Shown here: positions 8,820 through 16,653 of the stretch, piece by piece
Numbering within the stretch: the stretch's first letter is position 1
Layout of the letters: each line of letters opens with the position of its first letter
The notes under the pieces: generated by a model
What the model was told of the DNA's origin: nothing
Seen by the model: only the letters and a program-made list of their open reading frames with translations
Databases searched by the model: none
Program-made: the position numbers and the translations under genes
Assembly: GCA_002418985.1 (NCBI GenBank)
Contig: DIFE01000026.1
Span: forward strand, 3,401 to 36,390
Direction: 5' to 3'
DNA: 32,990 bases
Source of the DNA: Deltaproteobacteria bacterium UBA5756
GTDB lineage: Bacteria > Desulfobacterota > Syntrophorhabdia > Syntrophorhabdales > Syntrophorhabdaceae

Positions 8820-8867
8820 GCGTTCACTTTCGCCGTCCGAAAAACTGTCGCGCTCACTGCCGCCGGG

Positions 8868-9596
8868 CTAATGGAGCCGGTACTCTACAGGGAGAAGCAC
8901 GTAAAGCCGGACGGGCACCTTTCGTTTAAGATTTGTTTTTGCTATCGTGTTCCTGGCATTCTCGTCAAGGATGGGAAAACCGGAACTATTGACCACTTTA
9001 ACATCATCGATGGAACCATTCTCGAGGACCGTGAACGAGAGGGTGACCATGCCTTCCCATCCCATTCTCCTCGCCCGGTCCGGATAGACGATGCCCTGCA
9101 TGATCTTATCGCGAATAAAAGAAAAGTTTCGTTCATCCGCACCACCGGACCCGAGATAATTGAGTGTCCTCAAGCCCGACCGTCCGGTCGCTCCTGAGTT
9201 GCCTGCCGGTGCCGCGGAAAAGGCATCCCTAGCCTCGGCACCTTCCCCGGGAATCGCCGTCTGTCCCTGTGGGTCGGCGTGCGGAAGACTCTTCTTCCCG
9301 TCAGGAACCTGATCCTGCCGCATGAGGGTGGCCCGGTGCTCGACATCCCTTCCCCGCCGGCCTGTTTCAGCGGCATTGGCCGCCTTTGATAACAACCGGT
9401 TCTTGATCGCATCGCTCGAAGGGGCGGCCTGCGGAGACGCATACCGGTCCCCTCCCGCTCCTTTGACAACACTGAAATCAAGGATGATGCTTTTCTGGCG
9501 AGCCACCATGTCAAGGGGAACGCTCAGAATGACTGCGGCGATGACAGCATGCACAGCAAGGGAAATGGCGTAGCCTGCATAACGGGTTCCCATCAT
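8868..9596 (-). CDS. tonB: Energy transducer TonB
   Basis: A 242-residue TonB-type protein that carries proton-motive energy from ExbB/ExbD to outer-membrane receptors. One N-terminal membrane anchor (about residues 8-27, AISLAVHAVIAAVILSVP) is followed by a long low-complexity periplasmic spacer rich in A, G, R and Q. The C-terminal TonB domain (YPDRARRMGWEGMVTLSFTV ... ILDENARNTI) covers about the last 80 residues. Its ATG overlaps the exbD stop codon (ATGA junction), and a GAGGAAG site precedes it. The spacer is not proline-lysine rich as in E. coli, but length and C-domain fit. The receptor it serves is not in the window. Confidence 0.9.
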   Translation of the reverse strand: MMGTRYAGYAISLAVHAVIAAVILSVPLDMVARQKSIILDFSVVKGAGGDRYASPQAAPSSDAIKNRLLSKAANAAETGRRGRDVEHRATLMRQDQVPDGKKSLPHADPQGQTAIPGEGAEARDAFSAAPAGNSGATGRSGLRTLNYLGSGGADERNFSFIRDKIMQGIVYPDRARRMGWEGMVTLSFTVLENGSIDDVKVVNSSGFPILDENARNTIAKTNLKRKVPVRLYVLLPVEYRLH

Positions 9597-9973
9597 CTGG
9601 CTTCCTCGGTCTGGAGACTCACTTTCCTGAACCCCATGGACTTCACTATTTCAAGGACCTCCACAAAGCGCTGGAGCTGAATATCACGGTCGGCCCGAAT
9701 TAGAAACGGGGTATCGCGGGAGGTGTCTGTAAGGGCCTCTTTCAGACCCTCCAATTCAATACGCCTCGACTGGTAATAAACGATACCGCCCTTATCGATC
9801 TCGATGACACCCGTCTTCATCGCCTTCTCCTGAGCCCGGGAGACTTTCGGAAGCTCAACGGGGATTATGCCCGTCGCGACAAATGTTCCGGTCATGAGGA
9901 CTATCACAAGAAGGACAAGCATGACGTCAATGAAGGGAATCATATTGATATAGCTGAATTCTTTCTCTTCCAT
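9593..9973 (-). CDS. exbD: Biopolymer transport protein ExbD
   Basis: A 126-residue ExbD/TolR family protein of the proton channel that powers TonB. Its start MEEKEFSYINMIPFIDVMLV carries the key membrane aspartate (ID-V in MIPFIDVML), followed by one membrane helix and a periplasmic domain ending in the pattern RADRDIQLQRFVEVLEIVKSMG. The frame is open upstream to 10105, but those extra 44 residues have no family similarity and would overlap exbB, so the ATG at 9973 is preferred. The ribosome site for this start is weak. Short partner proteins fit the 'group 2' ExbB/ExbD systems of epsilon- and deltaproteobacteria. The aspartate and domain order make the call firm. Confidence 0.9.
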   Translation of the reverse strand: MEEKEFSYINMIPFIDVMLVLLVIVLMTGTFVATGIIPVELPKVSRAQEKAMKTGVIEIDKGGIVYYQSRRIELEGLKEALTDTSRDTPFLIRADRDIQLQRFVEVLEIVKSMGFRKVSLQTEEAR

Positions 9974-10038
9974 TGTGTCAGCCGCTTTCCATACCCGTGG
10001 TCTAGGTTTTACTGCGATTCCCCGTGCCGCACGTGTGT

Positions 10039-10509
10039 TTACGTCCCCTGTCGCCCATCCGTGCTCTTCGTCTCCGGAGTCATACCGGCATACGCGGCAT
10101 CCCACCGGAGAAGGGCGACCTTGACCTTCCTGACCAGATAATTATGAAAGACAATGGATGGTATGGCCACAACGAGCCCTATGGCGGTGGCCTTGAGCGC
10201 CAGGGCCAGCCCGAACATGACACCCGTTGCATCGACATATCCCTGGCTTCCAATCGTCGAGAAGGTAAGCATGATGCCCAGCACCGTGCCGAGAAGACCC
10301 ACATACGGGGCGTTGCTCCCGATTGTGGCGATGACGGACATTCGCTTCGTCATATCGATTTCGAACAATTTCCTGTCGTTGTCATAGCGGGCTATATCAA
10401 GGCGTTTAAAGAAAAGATACCGTTCGACGAAGAAGGCGACCGAGAAAAAGGACATTATGCCCAAAAGCCCGATAATACCGTAATCCACAAGATAAACAAG
10501 CCATTGCAT
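10039..10509 (-). CDS. exbB: Biopolymer transport protein ExbB (MotA/TolQ/ExbB family, short type)
   Basis: A 156-residue proton-channel protein. Three hydrophobic segments are visible: about 7-28 (YGIIGLLGIMSFFSVAFFVE), about 65-85 (NAPYVGLLGTVLGIMLTF) and about 98-120 (GLALALKATAIGLVVAIPSIV). The TolQ/ExbB signature APYVGLLGTVLGIM is present. It is much shorter than E. coli ExbB (244 residues) but close to the short group 2 proteins of Helicobacter type. It heads the exbB-exbD-tonB-trmI operon. There is no Shine-Dalgarno sequence before the ATG, and the nearest promoter-like boxes lie within 35 bases of it, so the message may have a very short leader or none. Confidence 0.9.
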   Translation of the reverse strand: MQWLVYLVDYGIIGLLGIMSFFSVAFFVERYLFFKRLDIARYDNDRKLFEIDMTKRMSVIATIGSNAPYVGLLGTVLGIMLTFSTIGSQGYVDATGVMFGLALALKATAIGLVVAIPSIVFHNYLVRKVKVALLRWDAAYAGMTPETKSTDGRQGT

Positions 10510-10515
10510 GTGTCT

Positions 10516-10544
10516 AATCTATTATAAATGCTGATTGTTGTCAA
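10516..10544 (-). promoter_or_regulatory. Candidate promoter for exbB operon
   Basis: On the minus strand TTGACA (10544-10539) is followed after 17 bases by TAGATT (10521-10516). A perfect TATAAT (10526-10521) overlaps it but at a 12-base spacing from TTGACA. Either choice puts the transcription start at or within a few bases of the exbB ATG at 10509. Confidence 0.5.
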
Positions 10545-10593
10545 AAGTTCTTCTCCTGTGGTAAATATGAAGATCGATGCAAGGAGCGCCACA

Positions 10594-10971
10594 ATGACAG
10601 CTACAAACAACCTGATCGGCTGCATCACCCCGCAGGACCGGAGAGAACTCCAATGCGGGGACATCGCGTGCCCGGATGGCATCTCTTTTGAGGGCCACGT
10701 CTTTCTCCTCTCCCTCATGCCATGCTGCGGCCTGCTTGCCCTTCCCTTCTGGGCGAAAGTATCCGGCTGGCTCGTCAATGAAAGACAGGAGGAGGCCCTG
10801 CTTTCCATCGCGGTTACGCTCTTTGACAAGAACGCGAAACCCCTTGGCGATTACTCCGACGTCATCGCCGTTGAAGCCGGTGAAAAAGGCTCATTCGATG
10901 TAAAGCTCATTGACTTTGAGGAGACCTCTGAAACCTATTCCATAACGATCACCGATATGGAACTCTCCTGA
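10594..10971 (+). CDS. Small membrane protein with FxLYD-like domain
   Basis: A 125-residue protein of unknown role. The start at 10594 is chosen because AAGGAG lies 7 bases before it; the frame is open 22 codons further upstream with no such site. Residues 36-56 (HVFLLSLMPCCGLLALPFWA) form one hydrophobic segment that may be a membrane anchor. The following part (VSGWLVNERQEEALLSIAV, TLFDKNAKPLGDYSDVI, then a GSFDVKL strand) resembles the FxLYD beta-sandwich domain found in surface and periplasmic proteins. Four cysteines (about residues 9, 21, 26 and the CC pair in the hydrophobic segment add to this) lie N-terminally. It is divergent from exbB and ends 13 bases before the Smr gene, so the two are probably co-transcribed. 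Confidence 0.65.
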   Translation: MTATNNLIGCITPQDRRELQCGDIACPDGISFEGHVFLLSLMPCCGLLALPFWAKVSGWLVNERQEEALLSIAVTLFDKNAKPLGDYSDVIAVEAGEKGSFDVKLIDFEETSETYSITITDMELS

Positions 10972-10984
10972 AGAGAACCGATTC

Positions 10985-11662
10985 ATGGAAGACAACGATT
11001 CCATCAATAAACCTTTTTCCGAGCTTTCCCGTTTCCTGAAAGAAAACCGGATCACGCTCAAGAAAGAACCTTCGCCTGAGCAAACCAAAAAAACAGTCAC
11101 CGCGGAGGACGACGAGCACCTGCTCACCGAGGCCATGGAAGGTGTGCGGACCATCCCGCCCGGCGAGAAGAGGATACGGGCAAAAAAAGAGGCACACATC
11201 GCGAGTCATCCCAGGGAAAGCGAGGAAGAGAAACTTCTCCAGGAGGTCCTCGCGGACCACAGTGTCATCAACGTCACCAACCTCCCCGAATACATGGAGG
11301 GTTACGTAGAGGGCATTAATCCCCTCATCATGGAAAAGCTCCGCAACGGTGAGTTTTCAGTTCAGGAGGTTATCGACCTCCACGGTCTTTCCATAGAAAG
11401 CGCCCGTGAAACATTCGAATATTTCCTGAGCGACGCCGTCAAGAAAGGCCTGAAATGCGTTAAGGTCATCCACGGCCGCGGCCTGAAATCCAAGCGCACC
11501 CCGATCATCAAGGACTACGTGAAGACATGGATCGTAAGGGCAATGCACCGCAAATGGGTAACCGCTTTTTCCAACGCCACCATGGCCGAGGGCGGCCCCG
11601 GCGCTACCTGCATACTCCTTCGAAGCAAACCTGTGAAGAAACGGATACGCATCATAGGATAG
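10985..11662 (+). CDS. Smr domain protein
   Basis: A 225-residue protein with a charged N-terminal half and a C-terminal Smr (small MutS-related) domain. The domain starts at the DLHG motif at 131-134 (VQEVIDLHGLSIESA), continues with CVKVIHGRG at about 158-166 and ends with the glycine-rich AEGGPGATCILLR strand. Smr domains are nucleases or nucleic-acid-binding modules involved in RNA or DNA processing. Residues 95-125 (INVTNLPEYMEGY) are the extension usually seen in stand-alone deltaproteobacterial Smr proteins. The exact target cannot be told from sequence. It lies between the FxLYD-like gene and proC, 150 bases before the latter. Confidence 0.88.
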   Translation: MEDNDSINKPFSELSRFLKENRITLKKEPSPEQTKKTVTAEDDEHLLTEAMEGVRTIPPGEKRIRAKKEAHIASHPRESEEEKLLQEVLADHSVINVTNLPEYMEGYVEGINPLIMEKLRNGEFSVQEVIDLHGLSIESARETFEYFLSDAVKKGLKCVKVIHGRGLKSKRTPIIKDYVKTWIVRAMHRKWVTAFSNATMAEGGPGATCILLRSKPVKKRIRIIG

Positions 11663-11812
11663 AAGAACGTCTCACGGCTTCAGAATTTCGCATTTCAGGG
11701 AAAACAAAGAACCGGGCCTCGAACATGCGCTGTCGGTATCCCGCCTTGCAAGAAGGGCAGTTTTGACTTTAATTTAACCCTTCGTTCTGATATAAGGTAC
11801 AAGGAGGAAGTC

Positions 11813-12613
11813 ATGGGGAAGGTCGGGATCGTTGGTGTGGGAAACATGGGAGAGTCTATTCTTAAGGCCCTCTTGAAAAGCAGGATTAAAAAGGACGACC
11901 TCTGTTTTGCCGAGGCAAAGAAAGAAAAGGCTCTCTCCATCGGGAAGACCTACGGGATCAGACAGGTAAAAAAGATCGCCGAACTGACGAAGCAATCCGA
12001 TCTCGTCGTCGTTGCCGTCAAACCGCAAGACGCGTCGAAGATCCTTCCCGACATAGCGTCTTCCATGGATGATTCGAAAATCCTCGTTTCAATCATGGCG
12101 GGCATCACCATATCGAACATCCTGTCTCTGTCGGGCAGGCCCCTCAAGATCGTCAGGATGATGCCCAATATCGCTGTCAAGGTAAACCAGGGGGTCATCG
12201 GCATCGCGGCCGGCACTGATGTCGCCGGGGAAGACGTTGCCAGGATAAAGGCCCTCTTCTCCTGCCTGGGCCTGACCATCGAGTTAGGGGAGGAACTGAT
12301 GGATGCGGAAACCTCGTTGGGTGGGAGCAGCCCCGCTTTTTTCCTTCTCTTTCTCGAAGCAATGATCGACGCGGGGGTCAAGATCGGGATTCCCAGAGAC
12401 AAGTCCAAAGCCATTTCGATGCAGGTAATAAAAGGCACCGTCGCCATGCTGGAAGAGGAGCAGATCCATCCCGCATTAATGCGTGAAATGATAACCTCGC
12501 CCGGCGGCACTACCATTAGCGGGCTCGCCGCTCTGGAAGACAGGGCCTTCAGGGGAATCGTCATCGAGGCGATAGAACGGGCCTGTCAGAGAGCGAGAGA
12601 GCTATCCCTATGA
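11813..12613 (+). CDS. proC: Pyrroline-5-carboxylate reductase
   Basis: A 266-residue enzyme that reduces 1-pyrroline-5-carboxylate to proline with NAD(P)H. The Rossmann motif is VGIVGVGNMGESI near residues 4-16, VVVAVKP lies at about 65-71, and the family signature KIVRMMPNIAVKVNQG follows. The C-terminal helical domain contains SLGGSSPAFFLLFLEAM and LMREMITSPGGTTISGL, which form the substrate site. Length is normal. A textbook AAGGAGG site precedes the ATG by 6 bases. It heads a plus-strand run with pcm, rpoS and murJ; its stop overlaps the pcm start (ATGA). Confidence 0.95.
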   Translation: MGKVGIVGVGNMGESILKALLKSRIKKDDLCFAEAKKEKALSIGKTYGIRQVKKIAELTKQSDLVVVAVKPQDASKILPDIASSMDDSKILVSIMAGITISNILSLSGRPLKIVRMMPNIAVKVNQGVIGIAAGTDVAGEDVARIKALFSCLGLTIELGEELMDAETSLGGSSPAFFLLFLEAMIDAGVKIGIPRDKSKAISMQVIKGTVAMLEEEQIHPALMREMITSPGGTTISGLAALEDRAFRGIVIEAIERACQRARELSL

Positions 12614-13260
12614 TAAACCAGTACCAGAGCAGACGACAGTTAATGGTTGACACGCAGATCGTGGCCAGGGGTGTAAAAGACCGGCGCGTTGTCAATGCCA
12701 TGTTAAAGGTACCCAGGCACCTTTTCGTCGATGAAGCTTTGTGGCCCGAGGCATACGACGACCATCCACTTCCCATCGGTGAGAAACAGACAATTTCACA
12801 GCCCTATATCGTGGCCCTTATGTCGGAGCTCCTTCGGCTCACCGGCAAGGAAAAGGTCCTTGAGATCGGCACCGGGTCGGGCTATCAGTGCGCCATCCTG
12901 GCGGAACTTGCAGACCAGGTCTACACCATAGAACGGATACCCGACATTGCAAAACGGGCACGAAAGATCTTCGACCAGCTCAAATACACCAATGTGATCA
13001 TTCATATCGGCGACGGCACTCTCGGCTGGAAAGAACACAGTCCATACGATGGGATCATCGTAACCGCCGCGGCGCCGCACCCTCCAGGTTCTCTCCTCGA
13101 GCAGCTCGCAATGGGAGGAAGACTCGTCATTCCTATCGGAGACGAATTCTCGCAGGATCTTATTGTTTTTACCCGCAAGGACAAGAACAATTATTCCGAG
13201 GAAAATTACGGCAGTTGCAGGTTCGTGAAACTGATCGGCGAACAGGGATGGAGAGAATGA
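12610..13260 (+). CDS. pcm: Protein-L-isoaspartate O-methyltransferase
   Basis: A 216-residue SAM-dependent repair enzyme that methylates isoaspartyl residues in aged proteins. The PCMT features are VPRHLFVDEALWPEAY, the pattern IGEKQTISQPYIVALM, SAM motif I VLEIGTGSGYQ at 83-93, and YDGIIVTAAAPHPP. It overlaps proC by 4 bases at the start and rpoS by 4 bases at the end, so all three are translationally linked. Placement immediately before a stationary-phase-type sigma factor is a conserved theme (pcm-nlpD-rpoS in gammaproteobacteria), but here no nlpD gene is between them. Confidence 0.95.
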   Translation: MINQYQSRRQLMVDTQIVARGVKDRRVVNAMLKVPRHLFVDEALWPEAYDDHPLPIGEKQTISQPYIVALMSELLRLTGKEKVLEIGTGSGYQCAILAELADQVYTIERIPDIAKRARKIFDQLKYTNVIIHIGDGTLGWKEHSPYDGIIVTAAAPHPPGSLLEQLAMGGRLVIPIGDEFSQDLIVFTRKDKNNYSEENYGSCRFVKLIGEQGWRE

Positions 13261-14123
13261 ACGGCGAAAAAGACGCAATAGATTTTGTCCGCTATGATGA
13301 TATTCAGGTAGAGCGTCTCTATATGCGGGACCTTCGCAAACTGCCGGTCATTACCGTCGAAGAAGAAAAGATGTACGCCGGGAAAGTGGCACAGGGGGAT
13401 CCCGAGGCGCGCAGGAAGATGATCGAGGCGAATCTGCGCCTCGTCGTCAAGATCGCGCGCAGGTATGTGAACCAGGGCTTAAGTCTCCTCGATCTCATAG
13501 AAGAAGGCAACATCGGCCTCATCAAGGCGGTGGAAAAATTCGACCTGGCAAAGGAATGCCGGTTCTCGACATACGCCACATGGTGGATCAAACAGTCCAT
13601 CGAGCGGTCGATAGCAAACCACTCCCGCACGATACGGCTGCCCGTCCATGTATCTTCGAGGGTGAACAGGATATCCAAGATCATCAACGCCTCCGTCGAA
13701 AAGACAGGCAGAGAGCCTTCACTGGAGGAGATCTCGGCGGAATCGGGATACCGAATTGATTTTGTCAGAAATCTCTTCACCATGGCCATCAAAACCTACT
13801 CACTGGAAAGCTATATTGACGAGAACTCGAAACTGACCCTCGAGGAGGTCATCCCCAACCCCGACAGCGAAGAACCTCTTTCCATTCTGGAACACACGAG
13901 GCGCATGGAAGAAGTGGCCTCATGGCTTGACACGCTCAACTCGGACGAAAGAAAAGTGGTCATGCTGCGTTTCGGCCTTGACGGGGACGAACCGCAGACC
14001 CTGGAATCCATCGGGAAGACCTTCGGCGTAACGCGGGAACGTATACGCCAGATCGAACAGAAGGCCCTCAACAAGCTTCGGAAAATAGTGAAAAGAAGGA
14101 ATATTGGAACAGAGAGCATCTGA
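13257..14123 (+). CDS. rpoS: RNA polymerase sigma factor, RpoS-like (sigma-70 group 2)
   Basis: A 288-residue group 2 sigma-70 factor. Region 1.2 (VERLYMRDLRKLPVIT) is followed by region 2 (NLRLVVKIARRYVNQGLSLL, DLIEEGNIGLIKAVEKFD, RFSTYATWWIKQSIER), region 3 and region 4 with the helix-turn-helix TLESIGKTFGVTRERIRQIE. There is no long region 1.1, so it is not the primary sigma factor. Location after pcm supports RpoS, the general stress and stationary-phase factor. The frame is open far upstream within pcm; the start at 13257 overlaps the pcm stop (ATGA) and has GGAGAGA before it. An ATG at 13248 is the alternative. Confidence 0.9.
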   Translation: MNGEKDAIDFVRYDDIQVERLYMRDLRKLPVITVEEEKMYAGKVAQGDPEARRKMIEANLRLVVKIARRYVNQGLSLLDLIEEGNIGLIKAVEKFDLAKECRFSTYATWWIKQSIERSIANHSRTIRLPVHVSSRVNRISKIINASVEKTGREPSLEEISAESGYRIDFVRNLFTMAIKTYSLESYIDENSKLTLEEVIPNPDSEEPLSILEHTRRMEEVASWLDTLNSDERKVVMLRFGLDGDEPQTLESIGKTFGVTRERIRQIEQKALNKLRKIVKRRNIGTESI

Positions 14124-15630
14124 AACAGCCCGCCGAAACCCCGCACTGGACATCATTCGAAAAGGTTCAATCATCACGATAATAACACTTGTCAGCAGAC
14201 CTCTCGGTTATGTCCGCGAGGCGATTCAGGCGTACCTGTTCGGTGCCACCCTGCTCGTCGATGCCTTCATCGTGGCCTTCAATTTTCCCGAGCTCATTCA
14301 AACGCTCTTCTTCTCGGGGGCAACAAGTGCTTTTCTGATACCCGTATGCACGAAATATCTCAATGACCGGGAGGAATACTCCCGCATCTATTCGACATTT
14401 ATAAACATCTCCATAGTACTCACACTTTTTGTCTCTGTCGTTTTTTTCCTCTTCAGCGGTACCGTTGTCAGGATAATCGCCCCCGGATTCTCCCCGGAGG
14501 CAAAGGTCATCACCAACAACCTCTTCCTTATCATGATACCCGTCATCGCCTTTCACACGGTCCTGTCCGTCATGAAGGCATTCCTCAACGCGAAGGAGCA
14601 CTTTGCAGCCCCCGAGCTCTCGGGAATAATCTGGAATCTCTTTTTTATCGCATCGGCGGTCCTGCTCGGAAAAAAACTCGGTATCTATAGTCTTGCAATC
14701 GGCGTAACCGCGGGCTCCCTCATGCAGATCGTTATGCAGTACCCGTACCTCAGGAAGTACGGTATCCGCTATCATCTCGCGCTAGATCTCAGCCACCCGG
14801 CCATCGCGACGGCCAAACGCCTTTTCACCGGCGCGCTTATCGCAACGTCTATCGTACCGATCAACAGTTTCGTCGGGAGGATCATTGCGTCCTACCTGCC
14901 TCACGGCGAGGTGGCGTCGCTTTCGTACGCATTCAGGATATTCATCCTTCCCTTCAGCCTCTTTGCGGTCCCTGTCTATACGGTGATGTTTTCCAGGCTC
15001 TCGAAGCTGTTTCATGACAGGGACATGCAGAATTTCAAAGCCCACATAGACAGTTCCGTTCTACTCATCTGTGTCACCCTTATCCCGGCCACTATCCTCC
15101 TGTGCACCACAGGCGATTTGTGTGTAAAGATCCTCTACGAGCGAGGCGCCTTTACCGCAACCGACACGGCAATGACAACGAGGGCCCTGTTCGGCTACAG
15201 CGTCGGCCTTGTCTTCTACGGGCTGTCCATCTCCTTCGTGAGGATATTCAATTCCATGCACGACATGAAAACACCGGCGCTTATCGGCATCACGTCCATC
15301 GTGCTCAATGCGATCATCGCATCGATTCTCATGGTCCCTTTCAGGAACCTCGGGATCTCTCTCGCTACGTCCATAGTCTCGCTATACAACTTTGTCTTCC
15401 TCTATGTCATCCTCAAGCGCAGGACCCGTTACGCACTAACCCGGACCGCCACGAGGGACATAATCAAATCAATCTTTGCCGGAATGGCGTTGACCCTTCT
15501 TATTGTGCTCACCAGGCGGCTTCTGCCCGGAAGACTTCTCACCCCGCTTATCATCAGCGCTTTTCTTACAATTGCGGTTTATGGTATAGTCTTCAAAAGT
15601 TATTACCGAAAACTCCTACGCAGGGGATAG
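14104..15630 (+). CDS. murJ: Lipid II flippase MurJ (MviN family)
   Basis: A 508-residue polytopic inner-membrane protein with about 14 hydrophobic segments, the usual size for MurJ, which moves lipid II across the membrane for peptidoglycan synthesis. Family features are LVSRPLGYVREAIQAYLFG near the N-terminus, VAFNFPELIQTLFFSGATS, the pattern LYERGAFTATDTAMT, and TRALFGYSVGLVFYGLSI. It uses a TTG start with AAGGA 4-5 bases before it and overlaps the rpoS gene by 20 bases. No ATG in the first membrane helix is better placed. Cotranscription with rpoS is implied by the overlap. Confidence 0.92.
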   Translation: MEQRASETARRNPALDIIRKGSIITIITLVSRPLGYVREAIQAYLFGATLLVDAFIVAFNFPELIQTLFFSGATSAFLIPVCTKYLNDREEYSRIYSTFINISIVLTLFVSVVFFLFSGTVVRIIAPGFSPEAKVITNNLFLIMIPVIAFHTVLSVMKAFLNAKEHFAAPELSGIIWNLFFIASAVLLGKKLGIYSLAIGVTAGSLMQIVMQYPYLRKYGIRYHLALDLSHPAIATAKRLFTGALIATSIVPINSFVGRIIASYLPHGEVASLSYAFRIFILPFSLFAVPVYTVMFSRLSKLFHDRDMQNFKAHIDSSVLLICVTLIPATILLCTTGDLCVKILYERGAFTATDTAMTTRALFGYSVGLVFYGLSISFVRIFNSMHDMKTPALIGITSIVLNAIIASILMVPFRNLGISLATSIVSLYNFVFLYVILKRRTRYALTRTATRDIIKSIFAGMALTLLIVLTRRLLPGRLLTPLIISAFLTIAVYGIVFKSYYRKLLRRG

Positions 15631-15640
15631 AGGCAAGGCG

Positions 15641-16501
15641 ATGCCCGTATTCACACGAAGCGAGCTTACACCGGCAAACCTCCTGAAACACATTGCAAAA
15701 ATCCACAGAGACAATTACGGCGATGCCGATATCTCTCTTATTACACATGTCTTTAATGACGTGCTGGATCTTTTCCAGGGAAAGAGGGCCGGGTTTCATC
15801 GGTGCGACGCGAAATATCACAATCTTTATCACACCATGCAGACCATACCCCCCTTTGTTGAGATCATCAATGGATGGAACGCAAGCGGTGCCGTTCCAAA
15901 AATATCATCGGATTTCTTCGCCTTCGGAACTATCGGGGTGCTGCTTCACGACACGGGATACATCAAGGAAGAAGGCGATGACGAAGGCACCGGTGCAAAA
16001 TACACCCTGACCCACGTGCAGCGCAGCATCGATTTCGCGAACATGTATCTCAGAGAGATCCATCTGTCCCCGAAAAACATACCCTGTGTGCTGAATATCA
16101 TCAGATGTACCGGTGTTACCCTCGATATGAACATCCACTTTCACAATGACGAGGAACGAATAGCGGGGTACGCCCTCGGCACAGCAGACTTGCTGGGCCA
16201 GATGTCTTCCCCCGATTATATAGACAGCCTCGCCATCCTTTTCAATGAATTCGCGGAATCCTACGGGTTCGAAGGGGTCGAACGACTTCACGGAAAGGGT
16301 TCGACATTATTCGCGAATGCCGATGAACTCATAAGATCAACCCCGAAATTCTATGAGGAAATCGCCTTGAAACGATTTAAGATGATGGGGTCCATGGAAA
16401 AATACATCCCCTACAATTACGACGGGAAGGAAAATCCGTACATGGCCGCCATAGAAAAAAACATCGCGACGATCAGGGAAAAATGGGGAACCAAAAGCTA
16501 A
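15641..16501 (+). CDS. HD-domain metal-dependent phosphohydrolase
   Basis: A 286-residue soluble protein whose metal-binding pattern resembles an HD-type phosphodiesterase: KYHNLYHT at 58-65 (H60, H64), then LLHDTGY at 101-107 (the HD pair H103-D104), a further histidine in the LTHVQRSI helix, and GTADLLGQM near 180-188 with a late aspartate. The order YHN..YH then HD is like cyclic-nucleotide phosphodiesterases, but no such activity can be claimed from this. It starts 10 bases after murJ and is probably the last gene of the run. The heptad-periodic gap at 16517-16590 follows. I assign the fold with confidence and the substrate not at all. Confidence 0.8.
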   Translation: MPVFTRSELTPANLLKHIAKIHRDNYGDADISLITHVFNDVLDLFQGKRAGFHRCDAKYHNLYHTMQTIPPFVEIINGWNASGAVPKISSDFFAFGTIGVLLHDTGYIKEEGDDEGTGAKYTLTHVQRSIDFANMYLREIHLSPKNIPCVLNIIRCTGVTLDMNIHFHNDEERIAGYALGTADLLGQMSSPDYIDSLAILFNEFAESYGFEGVERLHGKGSTLFANADELIRSTPKFYEEIALKRFKMMGSMEKYIPYNYDGKENPYMAAIEKNIATIREKWGTKS

Positions 16502-16516
16502 AACTAAAAAAACCGG

Positions 16517-16590
16517 TCCCATAAGTCCTATCCCACCTATATCAAATCCACTCCCCAGTCCCTAATCCCTAATCTCTGGTCCCTCCTCTG
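16517..16590. repeat. Imperfect 7-bp-period tract (TCCCTAA-like)
   Basis: The gap between the HD gene and the GH13 promoter falls into heptads: TCCCATA, AGTCCTA, TCCCACC, TATATCA, AATCCAC, TCCCCAG, TCCCTAA, TCCCTAA, TCTCTGG, TCCCTCC. It has the same period as the RGGTNAT inverted repeats elsewhere, but a different unit, and shows no inverted second arm. Confidence 0.6.
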
Positions 16591-16619
16591 TTGACTCAAT
16601 CCGGACCCTGTGTTAGCAT
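16591..16619 (+). promoter_or_regulatory. Candidate sigma-70 promoter for the GH13 gene
   Basis: TTGACT at 16591-16596, a 17-base spacer and TAGCAT at 16614-16619. It lies 34 bases before the preferred ATG at 16654. The TTG of this -35 box is also in frame with the gene, but I treat it as promoter rather than start codon. Confidence 0.5.
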
Positions 16620-16653
16620 TCCTCTTAAATACAGGGAACAATCATGTGAGGGT

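Noticed and set aside
8052..9197. A 381-codon open frame on the plus strand
   Set aside because: It is antisense to trmI and tonB, both of which have clear motifs, and it crosses their gene border.
9974..10105. Longer ExbD N-terminus
   Set aside because: The 44 extra residues have no family match and would overlap exbB by 67 bases.
11663..11812. Promoter for proC in the 150-base gap
   Set aside because: TTGCAA/TTTAAT and TTGACT/TATAAG pairs can be drawn, but the first is weak and the second has a 22-base spacing. I see nothing firm in this gap.
12888..13256. N-terminal extension of rpoS reaching into pcm
   Set aside because: The extra 123 codons are rich in R and H, resemble no sigma region, and are out of frame with pcm; the ATGA junction with a ribosome site at 13257 is the natural start.
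16591..16653. TTG start giving the GH13 protein 21 more residues
   Set aside because: The TTG is the first half of a -35 box with a matching -10, and no ribosome site precedes it.
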